Part shown: positions 39,929-49,550 of the stretch, piece after piece
How positions within the stretch are numbered: the stretch's first letter is position 1
Layout of the letters: every line of letters starts with the position of its first letter
NCBI RefSeq assembly: GCF_009827445.1
Contig: NZ_WTYI01000001.1
Coordinates: forward strand, 1,144,381 to 1,208,380
DNA: 64,000 bases
Direction: 5' to 3'
DNA from: Qipengyuania aquimaris
Lineage (GTDB): Bacteria > Pseudomonadota > Alphaproteobacteria > Sphingomonadales > Sphingomonadaceae
Notes under the pieces: model-generated
Told to the model about the DNA's origin: nothing
What the model saw: the letters and a program-made list of their open reading frames with translations, nothing else
Database searches by the model: none
Translations under genes and position numbers: made by a program

Positions 39929-40705
39929 TTAGACCGGGTCGCCGGGATAGACGGGGCGATTGTCTTCGTCCTCGCCCTCGATCGGGCCGCCGGGATAGGC
40001 CGGTTGGGCTCCTTCGACGACGGCATTTTCCGTGTCCGAAACCATCGCAGTTCGACCGTCGGCCTTCTGCCTCTCGGCAGCATAGCGCGCATCGTCCCAC
40101 TGGTTGTCTTCGGTGACTGCTGCATAGCCGTCATCGTCGCGATCTTCGTCGCCCTGCCAATTGCCGGACTGCCCGAAATCCACGTTCCGGACGCGGCCAT
40201 CGTTGCCGATTTCGCAGGAGAAGCCTGCGCCGCTCGAAAGGGTGCCGCTGATCTGCCAACCGCGAGCGGTGCGATCCGCACGGTCCACGGTCTCGACGCG
40301 TTCGTCACGCTCCACCGCATCTACGCACATGCTCACGGCGCGGTCGATACCGCGGCCATCGTCCCAGCGCGCATCGTCGCGGCGATCATCGCGATAGTCG
40401 CGGTCGCGATAGCGGCGGTCGTCGCTACGCTTCGAATTGTTGGCGATAGCGGCGATGCCACCGATGATCAGGACGCCGGTCAGCACGTCGCCTAGGCTTG
40501 GGCCACGGTGGTGACGATAGTGGCGGTAACGGCGGTGCCGATGGTTTTCGTAAATCTGATCGGCGGGATCGTAGCTGGTGACGCCTGCGGGTTTCGCAGC
40601 GACAACCGAGACCTGCGGGATGGATGCCGCGGCGACGGGCGACACCCCGATATAAGCGGTCGCGAGAACGGCAGGCGCGAGTGCCCAAGTGTGCAATTTC
40701 TTCAT
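39929..40705 (-). CDS. Secreted basic low-complexity protein, paralogue A
   Basis: 258 aa from ATG 40705 (GAGGAA upstream); the longer start at 40735 blocks the signal peptide. After the signal comes a His/Arg/Tyr run, a hydrophobic Gly-rich segment (GDVLTGVLIIGGIAAIAN), an Arg/Asp-rich region, and a fold with Cys pairs near CVDA and CEIG. The acidic tail has two YPG-P repeats. It shares the GDV..G..IIGGIAAIAN core and the overall layout with the gene at 40852-41451. Confidence 0.75.
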   Translation of the reverse strand: MKKLHTWALAPAVLATAYIGVSPVAAASIPQVSVVAAKPAGVTSYDPADQIYENHRHRRYRHYRHHRGPSLGDVLTGVLIIGGIAAIANNSKRSDDRRYRDRDYRDDRRDDARWDDGRGIDRAVSMCVDAVERDERVETVDRADRTARGWQISGTLSSGAGFSCEIGNDGRVRNVDFGQSGNWQGDEDRDDDGYAAVTEDNQWDDARYAAERQKADGRTAMVSDTENAVVEGAQPAYPGGPIEGEDEDNRPVYPGDPV

Positions 40706-40800
40706 GCAAAACTTCCTCTGCCTTCGCGCCCCCACCTAGCGCAAGGAATGACGATGCGACCGATGCCATATCGCAGCTTTAGCACGGCTGAACCGGACAC

Positions 40801-40832
40801 AAAAAACGGCCCGAACCTCAAGGTCCGGGCCG
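40801..40832 (-). terminator. Rho-independent terminator after paralogue B
   Basis: On the minus strand CGGCCCG pairs with CGGGCCG, extended inward by CCT/AGG, followed by TTTTTTG. It lies 20 nt after the stop at 40852. Confidence 0.85.
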
Positions 40833-40851
40833 CTGGTGGATTGATCGGGAA

Positions 40852-41451
40852 TTAGCGGAGACCGCGAATGCCCTTGAAATCGACGTGGCTCACACGGCCC
40901 CGCTCGATATAGCAGGTGAACTTGCCGTGATCTTCACCGCGATAGCGGCGACGGTCGTCACGATCGTACCTGTCATAGCGGTCGTACCGGTCATAGCCGC
41001 CCCAGCGGCCACCACGCTGGCCATCGACGACGATCCGGCCCTTCACCCTCCAGCCATAACGCGTGTCGTCGACATCGCGGATGTCGGTGACCTGGGCGTA
41101 TCGATAGCCATAACGGCGCGCGTCCTGCTTGGCGGCGCGAACACAACGCTCGACTGCGGCGCGCGGGTTTCCGCGGTTACGATACGCGCTGCGGCGGTAA
41201 TCGCGCCCGTCGCGGTAATAGCGACCATCGCGGTAATAGCGGCCGTCGCGATAATAGTCGCGGTCCCGCTTAGCCGAATTGGCAATAGCGGCAATGCCGC
41301 CGATGATGACTGCGCCGGCGATGACGTCGCCGACGGAGATACCATCGTCGCGGTCGCGGGCCTGGGCCGGAGTTGCGGTGGCCAGCGCCATGGCGCCGAC
41401 TGCAGCTGTTGCGATCCCACCCTTCGCAATATTCTTGGTAATCTTGGTCAT
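40852..41451 (-). CDS. Secreted basic low-complexity protein, paralogue B
   Basis: 199 aa. Signal peptide to about residue 31, then GDVIAGAVIIGGIAAIAN (shared with paralogue A). Tandem DGRYYR units (three) and YDRYDR units follow, around a domain with Cys in ERCVRAA and FTCYIERG. The repeats make it easy for copy number to drift. Probably periplasmic or surface-exposed; function unknown. Confidence 0.75.
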   Translation of the reverse strand: MTKITKNIAKGGIATAAVGAMALATATPAQARDRDDGISVGDVIAGAVIIGGIAAIANSAKRDRDYYRDGRYYRDGRYYRDGRDYRRSAYRNRGNPRAAVERCVRAAKQDARRYGYRYAQVTDIRDVDDTRYGWRVKGRIVVDGQRGGRWGGYDRYDRYDRYDRDDRRRYRGEDHGKFTCYIERGRVSHVDFKGIRGLR

Positions 41452-41581
41452 GTGAGGTTCTCCTCATCTCTACCCAGGCGGGATTGCCTCGGTTGAATGA
41501 GGTTCTAGGCGAGTCGCACTGAGGTGAGCCTGAATTCCGATTGCAGGCAATATTCAGGAAAGTCTATATTTATCTGAACGC

Positions 41582-43003
41582 CTAATTCTCAAGCGATTTC
41601 AGCACGTCGCGGGTGAAAGCGGCAATATCGAAGCGGGTTCCGACCATGTTTTCCCCACGTCTGACGATCACGACTTCGCGCGAAGGTACGACGACCACAT
41701 ACTGCCCGCGATTGCCAAAAGCGGCGAAAGTGTCGCTCGGAACACCTTCGGACTGGTTCATCAACCACCAGGCTGCTCCATAGCCGAAAGCGCTGCCTTC
41801 AGGCTGCGGTCCGGCAGGGCTTGAGACATAATCGCGCCAGTCCTCTGGCAAGATGCGCTCACCTTCCCACACGCCGTCCTGCAAATAGAGTTGACCTAGC
41901 CGAGCGAGATCTCGCGCGGTTGACCAGACTTGTGACGAGAGGACGTAGTTACCCCGCCAGTCGGTCTCGGCGACAGTGTTGGTCATTCCGAGCTTCTCGA
42001 AGAGGTCCGCAGGCGGATGGTCTTCGAAGGTTTCGTCAATCGCCATGATCGCAGCAAGAGTATCATTGTTGGCGTAGCGATAGATCGTGCCCGGCGCATC
42101 AATCAGCGGCCAATTTTGTGCACGTTCCTCTACAGTTGTGCCGCCCCAATAGAGCGGATCGGTGCGATTGCCGCGCGTGTCCGAATACCGACCCGTTGCC
42201 ATGCGCAGCGCATGGTCGATAGTGATCGCGCGGCGGGGGTCGATATCGTCGGCACCCAGTCCGGCCGAAGCAGTTACCTCCGCCTCACCTCTCTGCACTG
42301 CTGCTCCGATCACGGTTGCAGCAATGCTCTTGGCTACAGACCATGTGCGCTGAGGCGTCGTCGCGTAGAAGCCATCGGCATATTGCTCGCCAGCCAGCTT
42401 GCCACGGTGAAGCACGGTGACTGCGGTTGTCCGCCCTTCGCCATATGCGCCTGTGAAGGCCGCGCTCACATCCACGCGTTTTTGCGCGATATTGGCCGCC
42501 ATGGGGTCAGACGTAGTCCGCTCCATGGCAGGATTGCTGGGCGCCTCGGTACGCAAGAAGTTCCAGTCTGGCGGTGTGGCGCCCATCGGAGCGACGAAAC
42601 AGCCCTTCCCTTCGCGATAGACGGCCCAACGGGGCGGAGCATCTTCGGCCCAGGTCACCGCGACGTGGTCCAGCCCTGGGCGCTGCCCGCTGTCTTCGTC
42701 CAGGGGTGCCGCCCAGAACACGTCATATTCTAAGTCGCGGACAATTGGATCGAGAGCAGGGTAAATCCCTGTCAGTTCCCAAGCGTGGACACTCTCAGGC
42801 GTTCTCAGCGCGCCATTGGCCTCAGCATTGCCAATCGCGCTGCACAGCATCAGCGCCTTGTAGCCCGCTGCGAGCGCAAGATCGTAGCGCGCATCGAGCT
42901 GGTCTTGCGCCGTTGGCGGCGAAACAGAGCGTGATTGCGCATGGGCAGAACTCGCGGGAGCAGTGATCGCAGCGAGAACGCTGGCAAGAATGAGCCTCTT
43001 CAT
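41582..43003 (-). CDS. Serine hydrolase, beta-lactamase-like fold
   Basis: 473 aa from ATG 43003 (43012 is an alternative 3 codons up). Signal peptide to about residue 22. A first domain of about 150 residues is not recognised. The hydrolase part has the nucleophile SVAK in RTWSVAKSIA, YAN in YRYANNDTL, and a late FGNRGQYVVV block in the KTG position. It faces the alpha-operon terminator tail to head. Confidence 0.85.
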   Translation of the reverse strand: MKRLILASVLAAITAPASSAHAQSRSVSPPTAQDQLDARYDLALAAGYKALMLCSAIGNAEANGALRTPESVHAWELTGIYPALDPIVRDLEYDVFWAAPLDEDSGQRPGLDHVAVTWAEDAPPRWAVYREGKGCFVAPMGATPPDWNFLRTEAPSNPAMERTTSDPMAANIAQKRVDVSAAFTGAYGEGRTTAVTVLHRGKLAGEQYADGFYATTPQRTWSVAKSIAATVIGAAVQRGEAEVTASAGLGADDIDPRRAITIDHALRMATGRYSDTRGNRTDPLYWGGTTVEERAQNWPLIDAPGTIYRYANNDTLAAIMAIDETFEDHPPADLFEKLGMTNTVAETDWRGNYVLSSQVWSTARDLARLGQLYLQDGVWEGERILPEDWRDYVSSPAGPQPEGSAFGYGAAWWLMNQSEGVPSDTFAAFGNRGQYVVVVPSREVVIVRRGENMVGTRFDIAAFTRDVLKSLEN

Positions 43004-43030
43004 GGCAGCCAACCCTAAGCGCGCCCGCCC

Positions 43031-43068
43031 AAAAGAAAAGGGGCCGGAGGATTTCGCCTCCAGCCCCT
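43031..43068 (-). terminator. Terminator of the ribosomal alpha operon
   Basis: On the minus strand GGGGCTGGAGG pairs with CCTCCGGCCCC (one G-U) with loop CGAAAT, followed by TTTTCTTTTG. It lies just after rplQ. Confidence 0.93.
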
Positions 43069-43092
43069 CGTCAATTTCCCGATGGAGAGCGC

Positions 43093-43512
43093 TTACGCGT
43101 CTTCCATTTCCTCGTCGCCCATGACCGGACCGCTGTCCTGGCCCTTGGCGTCGACGTCGCGGTCGACCAGCTCGATCACGGCCATCTGCGCGGCGTCGCT
43201 GCCACGATAGCCGGCCTTGATCACGCGGCTGTAACCGCCTTCACGATCGGCATAACGCTCTGCCAGGACGTCGAACAGCTTCTTCAGCTGCGTTTCGTCC
43301 TGCAGGCGAGCCATCGCAAGGCGACGGTTCGAAAGGCCGCCACGCTTTGCCAGCGTGATCAGCTTTTCGATGTAGGGGCGCATTTCCTTCGCCTTGGGCA
43401 GCGTGGTCATGATCTGCTCGTGCTTGATCAGCGCAGCAGCCATGTTGCGCAGCATTGCATGACGGTGACCCGTCTTGCGTTGCAGCTTGCGGCCGGAAAT
43501 CTTGTGACGCAT
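43093..43512 (-). CDS. rplQ: 50S ribosomal protein L17
   Basis: 139 aa, near the usual 117-140. It opens with the typical MRHK, and the [14 protein letters not shown] block is the L17 signature. The acidic tail (GDEEMEDA) is a modest extension. It is last in the block, 88 nt after rpoA, with a GGCCGGA/TCCGGCC hairpin in that gap (about 43561-43582). Confidence 0.97.
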   Translation of the reverse strand: MRHKISGRKLQRKTGHRHAMLRNMAAALIKHEQIMTTLPKAKEMRPYIEKLITLAKRGGLSNRRLAMARLQDETQLKKLFDVLAERYADREGGYSRVIKAGYRGSDAAQMAVIELVDRDVDAKGQDSGPVMGDEEMEDA

Positions 43513-43600
43513 TTTCTAGTCCTTCGTTCGTAGGGGGCCCGTATGAGGTAGCCCGAAACAGGCCGGAAAACGGGGTCCGGCCTATGCCCCTTGAGATAGA

Positions 43601-44656
43601 TTAACCGAGCAGCTCTTGTTCGAGCTTCTTGGCCATTTCCTCGATATTTTCCGGCGGCCAGCCAGGGATGTCCATGCCGAGGCGCAGACCCATCGAGCTC
43701 AGGACTTCCTTGATCTCGTTGAGCGACTTGCGGCCGAAGTTCGGCGTACGGAGCATCTCGGCCTCGGTCTTCTGGACCAGGTCGCCGATGTAGATGATGT
43801 TGTCGTTCTTGAGGCAGTTCGCCGAACGAACCGACAGTTCCAGCTCGTCGACCTTCTTGAGAAGGTAGCGGTTGAGCTGGTTGGTGTCGCTTTCCTGCGG
43901 CTCTGCAGCCTGGCCGATCATCGCCGAAGTCGGCTGCGGGATGCCGTCTTCGAAGTGGACGAACAGGGTCAGCTGGTCCTGGAGGATGCGCGCGGCATAG
44001 GCCACGGCGTCTTCCGGAGTGACGGTGCCGTCGGTTTCGATCGTCAGCGAAAGCTTGTCGTAGTCCAGTTCCTGGCCCACGCGAGCGTTGTCGACCTTGT
44101 AGCTGACCTGGCGAACCGGCGAATACAGGCTGTCGACCGGGATGAGACCGATCGGCGCATCGGCCGGACGGTTCATCACGGCGGGGCGATAGCCCTTGCC
44201 CGTGTCTGCGGTCAGTTCCATGTTCAGCGTTGCACCTTCGTCGAGGTGGCAGATCACGAGATCCTTGTTCATGATCTCGATGTCGCCGGAAACGGCGATG
44301 TCGCCAGCCTTGACTTCGCCCGGGCCGGTGGCCGAGAGCTGAAGGCGCTTGGTGCCTTCACCTTCCATCTTGAGCGCGATTTGCTTCACGTTCAGGACGA
44401 TGTCGGTGACGTCCTCGCGCACGCCTGCGAGCGAGGAGAATTCATGCAGCACGTTCTCGATCTTGATCGAGGTGATGGCCGCGCCCTGGAGCGAGGACAG
44501 CAGCACGCGACGCAGAGCGTTGCCGAGCGTCAGGCCGAAGCCACGCTCGAGCGGCTCGGCAACGAAGGTCGCCTTACGCTTCTTGTCGCCACCGTCCTTG
44601 ATGTCGAGGGTGTTGGGTTTCTTGAGTTCCTGCCAGTTCTTGATGTTGACGGACAT
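43601..44656 (-). CDS. rpoA: DNA-directed RNA polymerase subunit alpha
   Basis: 351 aa. The N-terminal dimer domain has [17 protein letters not shown]; the C-terminal domain (about 270-340) has [13 protein letters not shown] and [14 protein letters not shown], which contact UP elements and activators. Length is normal for alphaproteobacteria. It lies between rpsK (104 nt) and rplQ. Confidence 0.98.
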   Translation of the reverse strand: MSVNIKNWQELKKPNTLDIKDGGDKKRKATFVAEPLERGFGLTLGNALRRVLLSSLQGAAITSIKIENVLHEFSSLAGVREDVTDIVLNVKQIALKMEGEGTKRLQLSATGPGEVKAGDIAVSGDIEIMNKDLVICHLDEGATLNMELTADTGKGYRPAVMNRPADAPIGLIPVDSLYSPVRQVSYKVDNARVGQELDYDKLSLTIETDGTVTPEDAVAYAARILQDQLTLFVHFEDGIPQPTSAMIGQAAEPQESDTNQLNRYLLKKVDELELSVRSANCLKNDNIIYIGDLVQKTEAEMLRTPNFGRKSLNEIKEVLSSMGLRLGMDIPGWPPENIEEMAKKLEQELLG

Positions 44657-44760
44657 GGATTTCCCCTGGTGTGGATGCGGGCAGGACCGGAGCTCTCAGT
44701 GAGCGTCCGGTCCGTGAAGATTGTCGGCGGCCCGTTGCCGGACCGCCAGGCAGGTACGGA

Positions 44761-45150
44761 TCAGACGCGACGACGCTTGGACGGCCGCACACCATTGTGC
44801 GGGATCGGCGTAACGTCGCGGATCGAAGTGATCGTGAAGCCGACAGCTGCGAGACCGCGAAGCGCGCTCTCACGACCCGAACCCGGGCCCTTAACTTCGA
44901 CTTCGAGGGTGCGCACACCATGCTCGGCAGCTTTCTTGCCGGCATCGTCTGCTGCAACCTGGGCAGCATAGGGAGTCGACTTGCGGCTACCCTTGAAGCC
45001 CATCATCCCGGCGCTGGACCAGCTGATAGCATTGCCTTGTGCGTCGGTGATGGTGATCATCGTGTTGTTGAAGCTGGCGTTGATGTGCGCAACGCCGCTG
45101 GAAATGTTCTTTTTGTCGCGGCGCCTAACGCGGCCGGGTTCGCGTGCCAT
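44761..45150 (-). CDS. rpsK: 30S ribosomal protein S11
   Basis: 129 aa, normal length. [19 protein letters not shown] and the C-terminal [16 protein letters not shown] are S11 hallmarks; it shapes the platform near the E site. It lies 55 nt after rpsM. Confidence 0.98.
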   Translation of the reverse strand: MAREPGRVRRRDKKNISSGVAHINASFNNTMITITDAQGNAISWSSAGMMGFKGSRKSTPYAAQVAADDAGKKAAEHGVRTLEVEVKGPGSGRESALRGLAAVGFTITSIRDVTPIPHNGVRPSKRRRV

Positions 45151-45205
45151 GATGTTACTTCCTTACATATTCTCAAGAAGGGAAAAGCGCTGGGAGGCCC
45201 CAAGC

Positions 45206-45574
45206 TTACTTCTTCTTGCCGGCGATCGGCTTGGCCTTGCCCTTGCGGGTACGGGCATTGGTGTGAGTGCGCTGGCCGCGAACGGGCAGGCCGGCACGGT
45301 GACGAAGACCGCGATAGGAACGCAGGTCCATCAGGCGCTTGATGTTCATCGCGGTGTCGCGACGAAGATCGCCTTCGACCATGTGCTCTTCGTCGATCGT
45401 TTCGCGAACGCGCAGGATTTCCTCGTCGGAAAGGTCCTGGACGCGGCGAGCGTGATCGATGCCGAGCTTGTCGGCGATCTCAACAGCCTTGGTACGGCCG
45501 ATTCCGTGAATATAGGTGAGCGCGATGATAACGCGCTTGTTGGTGGGGATATTTACCCCGGCAATACGAGCCAC
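45206..45574 (-). CDS. rpsM: 30S ribosomal protein S13
   Basis: 122 aa. [14 protein letters not shown] at the start and [15 protein letters not shown] near the C-terminus are diagnostic; the basic tail contacts P-site tRNA. First gene of the alpha cluster. A candidate own promoter and leader hairpin lie upstream. Confidence 0.98.
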   Translation of the reverse strand: MARIAGVNIPTNKRVIIALTYIHGIGRTKAVEIADKLGIDHARRVQDLSDEEILRVRETIDEEHMVEGDLRRDTAMNIKRLMDLRSYRGLRHRAGLPVRGQRTHTNARTRKGKAKPIAGKKK

Positions 45575-45661
45575 TTAATTCTCCATGCTCCACAGGGTCC
45601 TTTAAAGCGGGACCCTATCTCAACGCCTTGTTTTCATTGACACAACCGGTCGTTCTTCACG

Positions 45662-45702
45662 CAAAAAGCCCGGATGGCGTGCTTACAGCTCCCGCCTGCC
45701 GG
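45662..45702 (-). promoter_or_regulatory. Terminator/attenuator-like hairpin upstream of rpsM
   Basis: On the minus strand CCGG-CA-GGCG pairs with CGCC-AT-CCGG across a 13-nt loop, then GCTTTTTGCG. It lies between the candidate rpsM promoter and rpsM, so it may end the upstream adk transcript, attenuate the alpha operon, or both. Confidence 0.5.
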
Positions 45703-45730
45703 ACTCACCGAAAGTGTCGAATGAAACGCG

Positions 45731-45759
45731 CGCTTAGGCGGATTCGCCGCTAAGGTCAA
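45731..45759 (-). promoter_or_regulatory. Candidate promoter for rpsM-rpsK-rpoA-rplQ
   Basis: The minus strand reads TTGACC, 17 nt, TAAGCG. The -35 is good; the -10 is weak, which is common in this group. The spacer and flanks form a palindrome (TTAGCGGCGAATCCGCCTAA). Confidence 0.4.
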
Positions 45760-45853
45760 CCGCCCGCGCACGCAAACGACGAGGCCACCGATGTAGGAGG
45801 CCTTCCGTCTATTACAACAGTGTCATAACGGGTGGAGGGAGCTGCGTCAAAAT

Positions 45854-46504
45854 TCAGTCGGCCAAAGCGTCTATCTGATCCCCGACACTGGCTTCCTCGG
45901 CCGGCTGATCCTCGTCTTCCTGCTCCGGCGTTTCGCCCGCAGCTTCGGCTTCATCACCATCCAGTGAACCGAGGTGATCGCGCAATCCCGACAATTGCTG
46001 GTTCATCACCCCGTCGACAGCCTTCGATATCTGGCCGATCTCGAAACCCATCGGCCCACCGACATTGTATTCCCAGTCGATCCGGGTCCCGCCGTCGATT
46101 TCCGAGAGTGTGACAGTCAGGACCCCGGTCGCGGGGACGGCCTGCAGCGGGCCCAGCCCCCCGCGTAGACGCAGCGCCCGATCCGGCACGGCCTGTACGA
46201 CGATTGCATGCTGCGCACTGCCATCGAGGGGAATGTCGCCCTCGCCCGGGATCTTCTCGCAAAAGCACCCGCCTGCGCTCGGCACGAGCGTCATGTTAGA
46301 CGCATCGGCCGACCATGTGTGCGCGTCGTTCCACCAGTCTGAAGGCTTGATCAAGGCAAGCCAGGCTTCACGCGGGGTTGCCGCAACCCGCGCCGAGGCC
46401 TTGGTCACGAAGCCGCTATCGCTTGTCGCGACGACCTCTGCGCTCGCCGGCACCGCGAGTGTCGCGAGGCCGATGGCAGCAAGGGTTGCATGAAAACGCA
46501 GCAT
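45854..46504 (-). CDS. SRPBCC/polyketide-cyclase-like protein, secreted
   Basis: 216 aa with a signal peptide (cleaved after PASA). The START-like fold is suggested by an ATPREAWLALIKPSDWW opening, a central GG-rich LRLRGGLGPLQ and a late IDWEYNVGG strand. The C-terminal 40 residues are highly acidic (PEQEDEDQPAEEA). The ligand is unknown. It lies between adk and rpsM, where most bacteria have no such gene. Confidence 0.75.
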   Translation of the reverse strand: MLRFHATLAAIGLATLAVPASAEVVATSDSGFVTKASARVAATPREAWLALIKPSDWWNDAHTWSADASNMTLVPSAGGCFCEKIPGEGDIPLDGSAQHAIVVQAVPDRALRLRGGLGPLQAVPATGVLTVTLSEIDGGTRIDWEYNVGGPMGFEIGQISKAVDGVMNQQLSGLRDHLGSLDGDEAEAAGETPEQEDEDQPAEEASVGDQIDALAD

Positions 46505-46587
46505 TCATCTCTCCCGGATCATTCGCGCGAGTTGTATGAGTGCAAAAGGTGTTTGGAAAGGGCAGTTCGCACCGCCCTGCCCCTTCC

Positions 46588-47232
46588 TTAGGTCAGGATC
46601 GCGTCGATCGCGTGGGTGACGTCATCGATGGCACCCATCCCGTCGACCCGGCTGACGATTCCGCGCTCTTCGTAGCCAGGCAGGATCGGAGCGGTCTCGC
46701 TGCGATAAACCTGCATGCGGTGACGCACGGTTTCTTCATTATCGTCGGGGCGGCGCTTGAACTCGGTCGAACCGCACTGGTCGCAGACACCTTCCACCTT
46801 CGGCTGCTTGAAGGTGTCGTGATAGCCCGCACCGCAATTGGCGCAGGTGAAGCGACCGGTAATACGCTCTACCAGTGCATCCTCGTTCACTTCGAGTTCG
46901 ATGACATGGTCGAGGCTGCGGCCATGCTTGGCCAGGATCTCGTCCAGCTGCTCAGCCTGTGCTGCCGTGCGCGGATAGCCGTCGAAGATAGCACCGGTTT
47001 CGGGGCCCATGTCGGTGAGCTTGGCATCGATCATGGCGGAAACGATGTCGTCCGAGACAAGGCTGCCGGAATCCATGATGTCCGCGACCTTGCGGCCGAG
47101 TTCGGTATCCGCCTTACGCGTTTCCCGAAGCATGTCGCCGGTGGACAGCTGCATCATGCCATGATGCTCGACCAGGCGCTGTGCCTGCGTGCCCTTGCCT
47201 GCGCCCGGAGGGCCGAGAAGAATTATATCCAT
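46588..47232 (-). CDS. adk: Adenylate kinase
   Basis: 214 aa, the long type. The P-loop GPPGAGKGTQ is at residues 7-16. The LID carries Cys pairs (CANCG and CDQCG), so it should bind zinc. FDGYPRTAAQAEQL is the family signature. It interconverts AMP, ADP and ATP. It lies 32 nt after secY, the usual spc-operon position. Confidence 0.98.
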   Translation of the reverse strand: MDIILLGPPGAGKGTQAQRLVEHHGMMQLSTGDMLRETRKADTELGRKVADIMDSGSLVSDDIVSAMIDAKLTDMGPETGAIFDGYPRTAAQAEQLDEILAKHGRSLDHVIELEVNEDALVERITGRFTCANCGAGYHDTFKQPKVEGVCDQCGSTEFKRRPDDNEETVRHRMQVYRSETAPILPGYEERGIVSRVDGMGAIDDVTHAIDAILT

Positions 47233-47264
47233 CGCGTGACGTCCCTTTCGCCTTCGCTCATGCC

Positions 47265-48629
47265 TTAACGAAGGCGCCCCTTCAACTTGGCCTTTTTGAT
47301 GAGATCGCCGTACTGGTGCGCCAGCAGGTGCGACTGGATCTGGCTGATCGTATCGACGGTCACGTTCACGACGATCAGCAGGCTGGTTCCGCCAAGGAAC
47401 AGCGGGATGCCGGTCTGGGCGATCATGTATTCGGGCACGACGCAGACGAACGTCAGGTAGATGGCGCCGATCACGGTGATGCGCGTGAGAACGTAGTCGA
47501 GATACTGCTCGGTGCGCTTACCGGGGCGTATGCCCGGGATGAAGCCGCCGTTCTTCTTCAGGTTCTCTGCGGTCTCTTCCGGATTGAAGACGACTGCGGT
47601 GTAGAAGAAGCAGAAGAAGATGATGCCGAGGCCGTACAGCGTCATGTAGAGCGGCTGCCCGTGCTGGAGGTATTGCAGAACCGTCTGCACACCGCCGCCG
47701 AAGCTGCTTTCCGTGTCCAGCGAATTGCCGGCAAACTGCGTGATCGTCAGCGGCAGCAGAAGCAGCGAGCTGGCGAAGATCGGCGGAATGACGCCGGCAG
47801 TGTTGAGCTTGAGCGGAAGGTGCGAACGATCCGCCTGCATCCCGCCGCGCTGGGTCGCACGCTTGGGATACTGGATCAGCAGGCGACGCTGTGCACGCTC
47901 GAAGAAGCTGATCAGCAGGATCAGGCCGACGACCATCACGATGAAGCCGAGCAGGATGCCGGTTGCGATCGAACCTTCGCTGTAGCCGGTCGCCATGTTC
48001 GACACGAAGGTCGGGAACTGGGCGACGATGCCGGCCATGATGATCAGCGAAACGCCGTTGCCGATACCGCGACTGGTGATCTGTTCACCCAGCCACAGCA
48101 GGAACATCGTGCCGCCGACAAGACTGATCACCGCGCCGACACGGAACATGTAGCCCGGGTCCACGACTGCGGCGATACCTTCGGAGGCACCGAAGCTTTC
48201 CAGTCCGGCGGCCAGGAACCAGCCCTGCACCGTGCAGAGCAGCACAGTACCGTAGCGGGTATACTGGTTGAGTTTCTGCCGTCCGACCGTGCCTTCTTTC
48301 TTGAGGGCAGCCAGCGTGGGATGCAGGGCCGAAGCCATCTGCACGACGATCGAGGCGGTAATGTAGGGCATGACGCCGAGCGCGATGAGGCTCATCCGCT
48401 CCAGGCTGCCGCCCGTGAACATGTTGAACATGTCGATGATGCCACCCTGTGTGACATCGGCCAGCTGCGTCAGCGCACGGGCGTTGATGCCCGGCAGCGG
48501 AACGAAGCTCAGGAAACGGAAAACGATCAGCGCGCCGATCGTGAACCAGATGCGCTGCTTGAGCTCAGTGGCCTTGGAGAAATTGGCGAGACTTATGTTG
48601 CTCGCGAAACTGTCGGCGCTTGATGCCAT
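47265..48629 (-). CDS. secY: Protein translocase subunit SecY
   Basis: 454 aa, ten transmembrane helices, the central pore of the Sec translocon with SecE and SecG. The plug-side PLPGIN, the G-Y-F-like cytosolic loop with KRATQRGGMQADRS and the RPGKRTEQYLD loop are typical. It is the membrane member of the spc operon. Confidence 0.98.
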   Translation of the reverse strand: MASSADSFASNISLANFSKATELKQRIWFTIGALIVFRFLSFVPLPGINARALTQLADVTQGGIIDMFNMFTGGSLERMSLIALGVMPYITASIVVQMASALHPTLAALKKEGTVGRQKLNQYTRYGTVLLCTVQGWFLAAGLESFGASEGIAAVVDPGYMFRVGAVISLVGGTMFLLWLGEQITSRGIGNGVSLIIMAGIVAQFPTFVSNMATGYSEGSIATGILLGFIVMVVGLILLISFFERAQRRLLIQYPKRATQRGGMQADRSHLPLKLNTAGVIPPIFASSLLLLPLTITQFAGNSLDTESSFGGGVQTVLQYLQHGQPLYMTLYGLGIIFFCFFYTAVVFNPEETAENLKKNGGFIPGIRPGKRTEQYLDYVLTRITVIGAIYLTFVCVVPEYMIAQTGIPLFLGGTSLLIVVNVTVDTISQIQSHLLAHQYGDLIKKAKLKGRLR

Positions 48630-48734
48630 TGGTCGTCTTCGATCCTAGCTTGTCGCCGGCCCGTCCCGGCGCTGACCGGACAGATAGGGAGCGGAAGGCC
48701 GATTGTCGAACCCCCGCTCCCTTATTTCCATCGA

Positions 48735-49274
48735 TTACTTTGCCTTCTTGGCCTTGTTGGCCTCGGTGCGAGCAGCCTTCTTCTCGTGCTCGGGCTGCGC
48801 CTTGGGCAGCACTTCAACCGAACCACCGGCCTTCTCGACGGCTTCGATCGCGCCCTTGGAGGCACCGGCAACGACGAACTTCGCCTTTGCCTTGATCTCA
48901 CCCTTGCCGAGCAGGCGGACACCGTCCTTGCCGCCGCGTGCGAGGCCTGCGGCCTTCAGCGCTGCGTGGTCGATGTCCTTCTTGGCGTCGAGCTTCTTGG
49001 CGTCGATGAACTTCTGGACCATGCCCAGGTTCACTTCGGCGTAGTCCTTGCCGAACGGGTTGTTGAACCCGCGCTTCGGCAAGCGCATGTGAAGGGGCAT
49101 CTGGCCGCCTTCGAAGCCCTTGATGGCAACACCCGAACGGCTCTTCTGACCCTTCTGGCCTCGGCCAGCGGTCTTGCCCTTGCCCGAACCGATGCCACGG
49201 CCGACGCGGATGCGCTCCTTGCGGGCGCCGGGATTGTCACGGATGTCATTGAGTTTGATAGTCATGTCTTGCAC
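48735..49274 (-). CDS. rplO: 50S ribosomal protein L15
   Basis: 179 aa, longer than the usual 144-165 because of a Lys/Ala/Glu-rich tail ([18 protein letters not shown]). The body is standard: [21 protein letters not shown] and [17 protein letters not shown]. It lies 85 nt after rpmD; a GCGGCC-type hairpin lies in that gap (49303-49335). Confidence 0.97.
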   Translation of the reverse strand: MQDMTIKLNDIRDNPGARKERIRVGRGIGSGKGKTAGRGQKGQKSRSGVAIKGFEGGQMPLHMRLPKRGFNNPFGKDYAEVNLGMVQKFIDAKKLDAKKDIDHAALKAAGLARGGKDGVRLLGKGEIKAKAKFVVAGASKGAIEAVEKAGGSVEVLPKAQPEHEKKAARTEANKAKKAK

Positions 49275-49359
49275 TCGCTTTCGCTTTTGTTCGCGCTGAA
49301 AAATGGAAGCGGCCCGCTATCGTAGCAGGCCGCTCCCGTCAAATTGTTCCGTCGACTGA

Positions 49360-49545
49360 TTAGTCGACGATCTCGACAAGATGCGGGACCTTGGCGACGG
49401 CACCACGCACTTCGGGAGTGTCCTGGCGTTCTACGACCTTGTGCATCTTGTTCAGGCCAAGACCGATGAGGATCTTGCGCTGTCCTTCCGGACGGCGGAT
49501 CGGCGAACCGATCTGCTTGAGCTTGATGGTTTTTGCTTTAGCCAT
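49360..49545 (-). CDS. rpmD: 50S ribosomal protein L30
   Basis: 61 aa, normal for bacterial L30. [16 protein letters not shown] and [16 protein letters not shown] are the family blocks. It lies 5 nt after rpsE. Confidence 0.96.
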   Translation of the reverse strand: MAKAKTIKLKQIGSPIRRPEGQRKILIGLGLNKMHKVVERQDTPEVRGAVAKVPHLVEIVD

Positions 49546-49550
49546 CTTGA

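Noticed and set aside
40900-41260. CRISPR-like short repeats
   Set aside because: The repeats are in-frame codon repeats of a secreted protein with no unique spacers.
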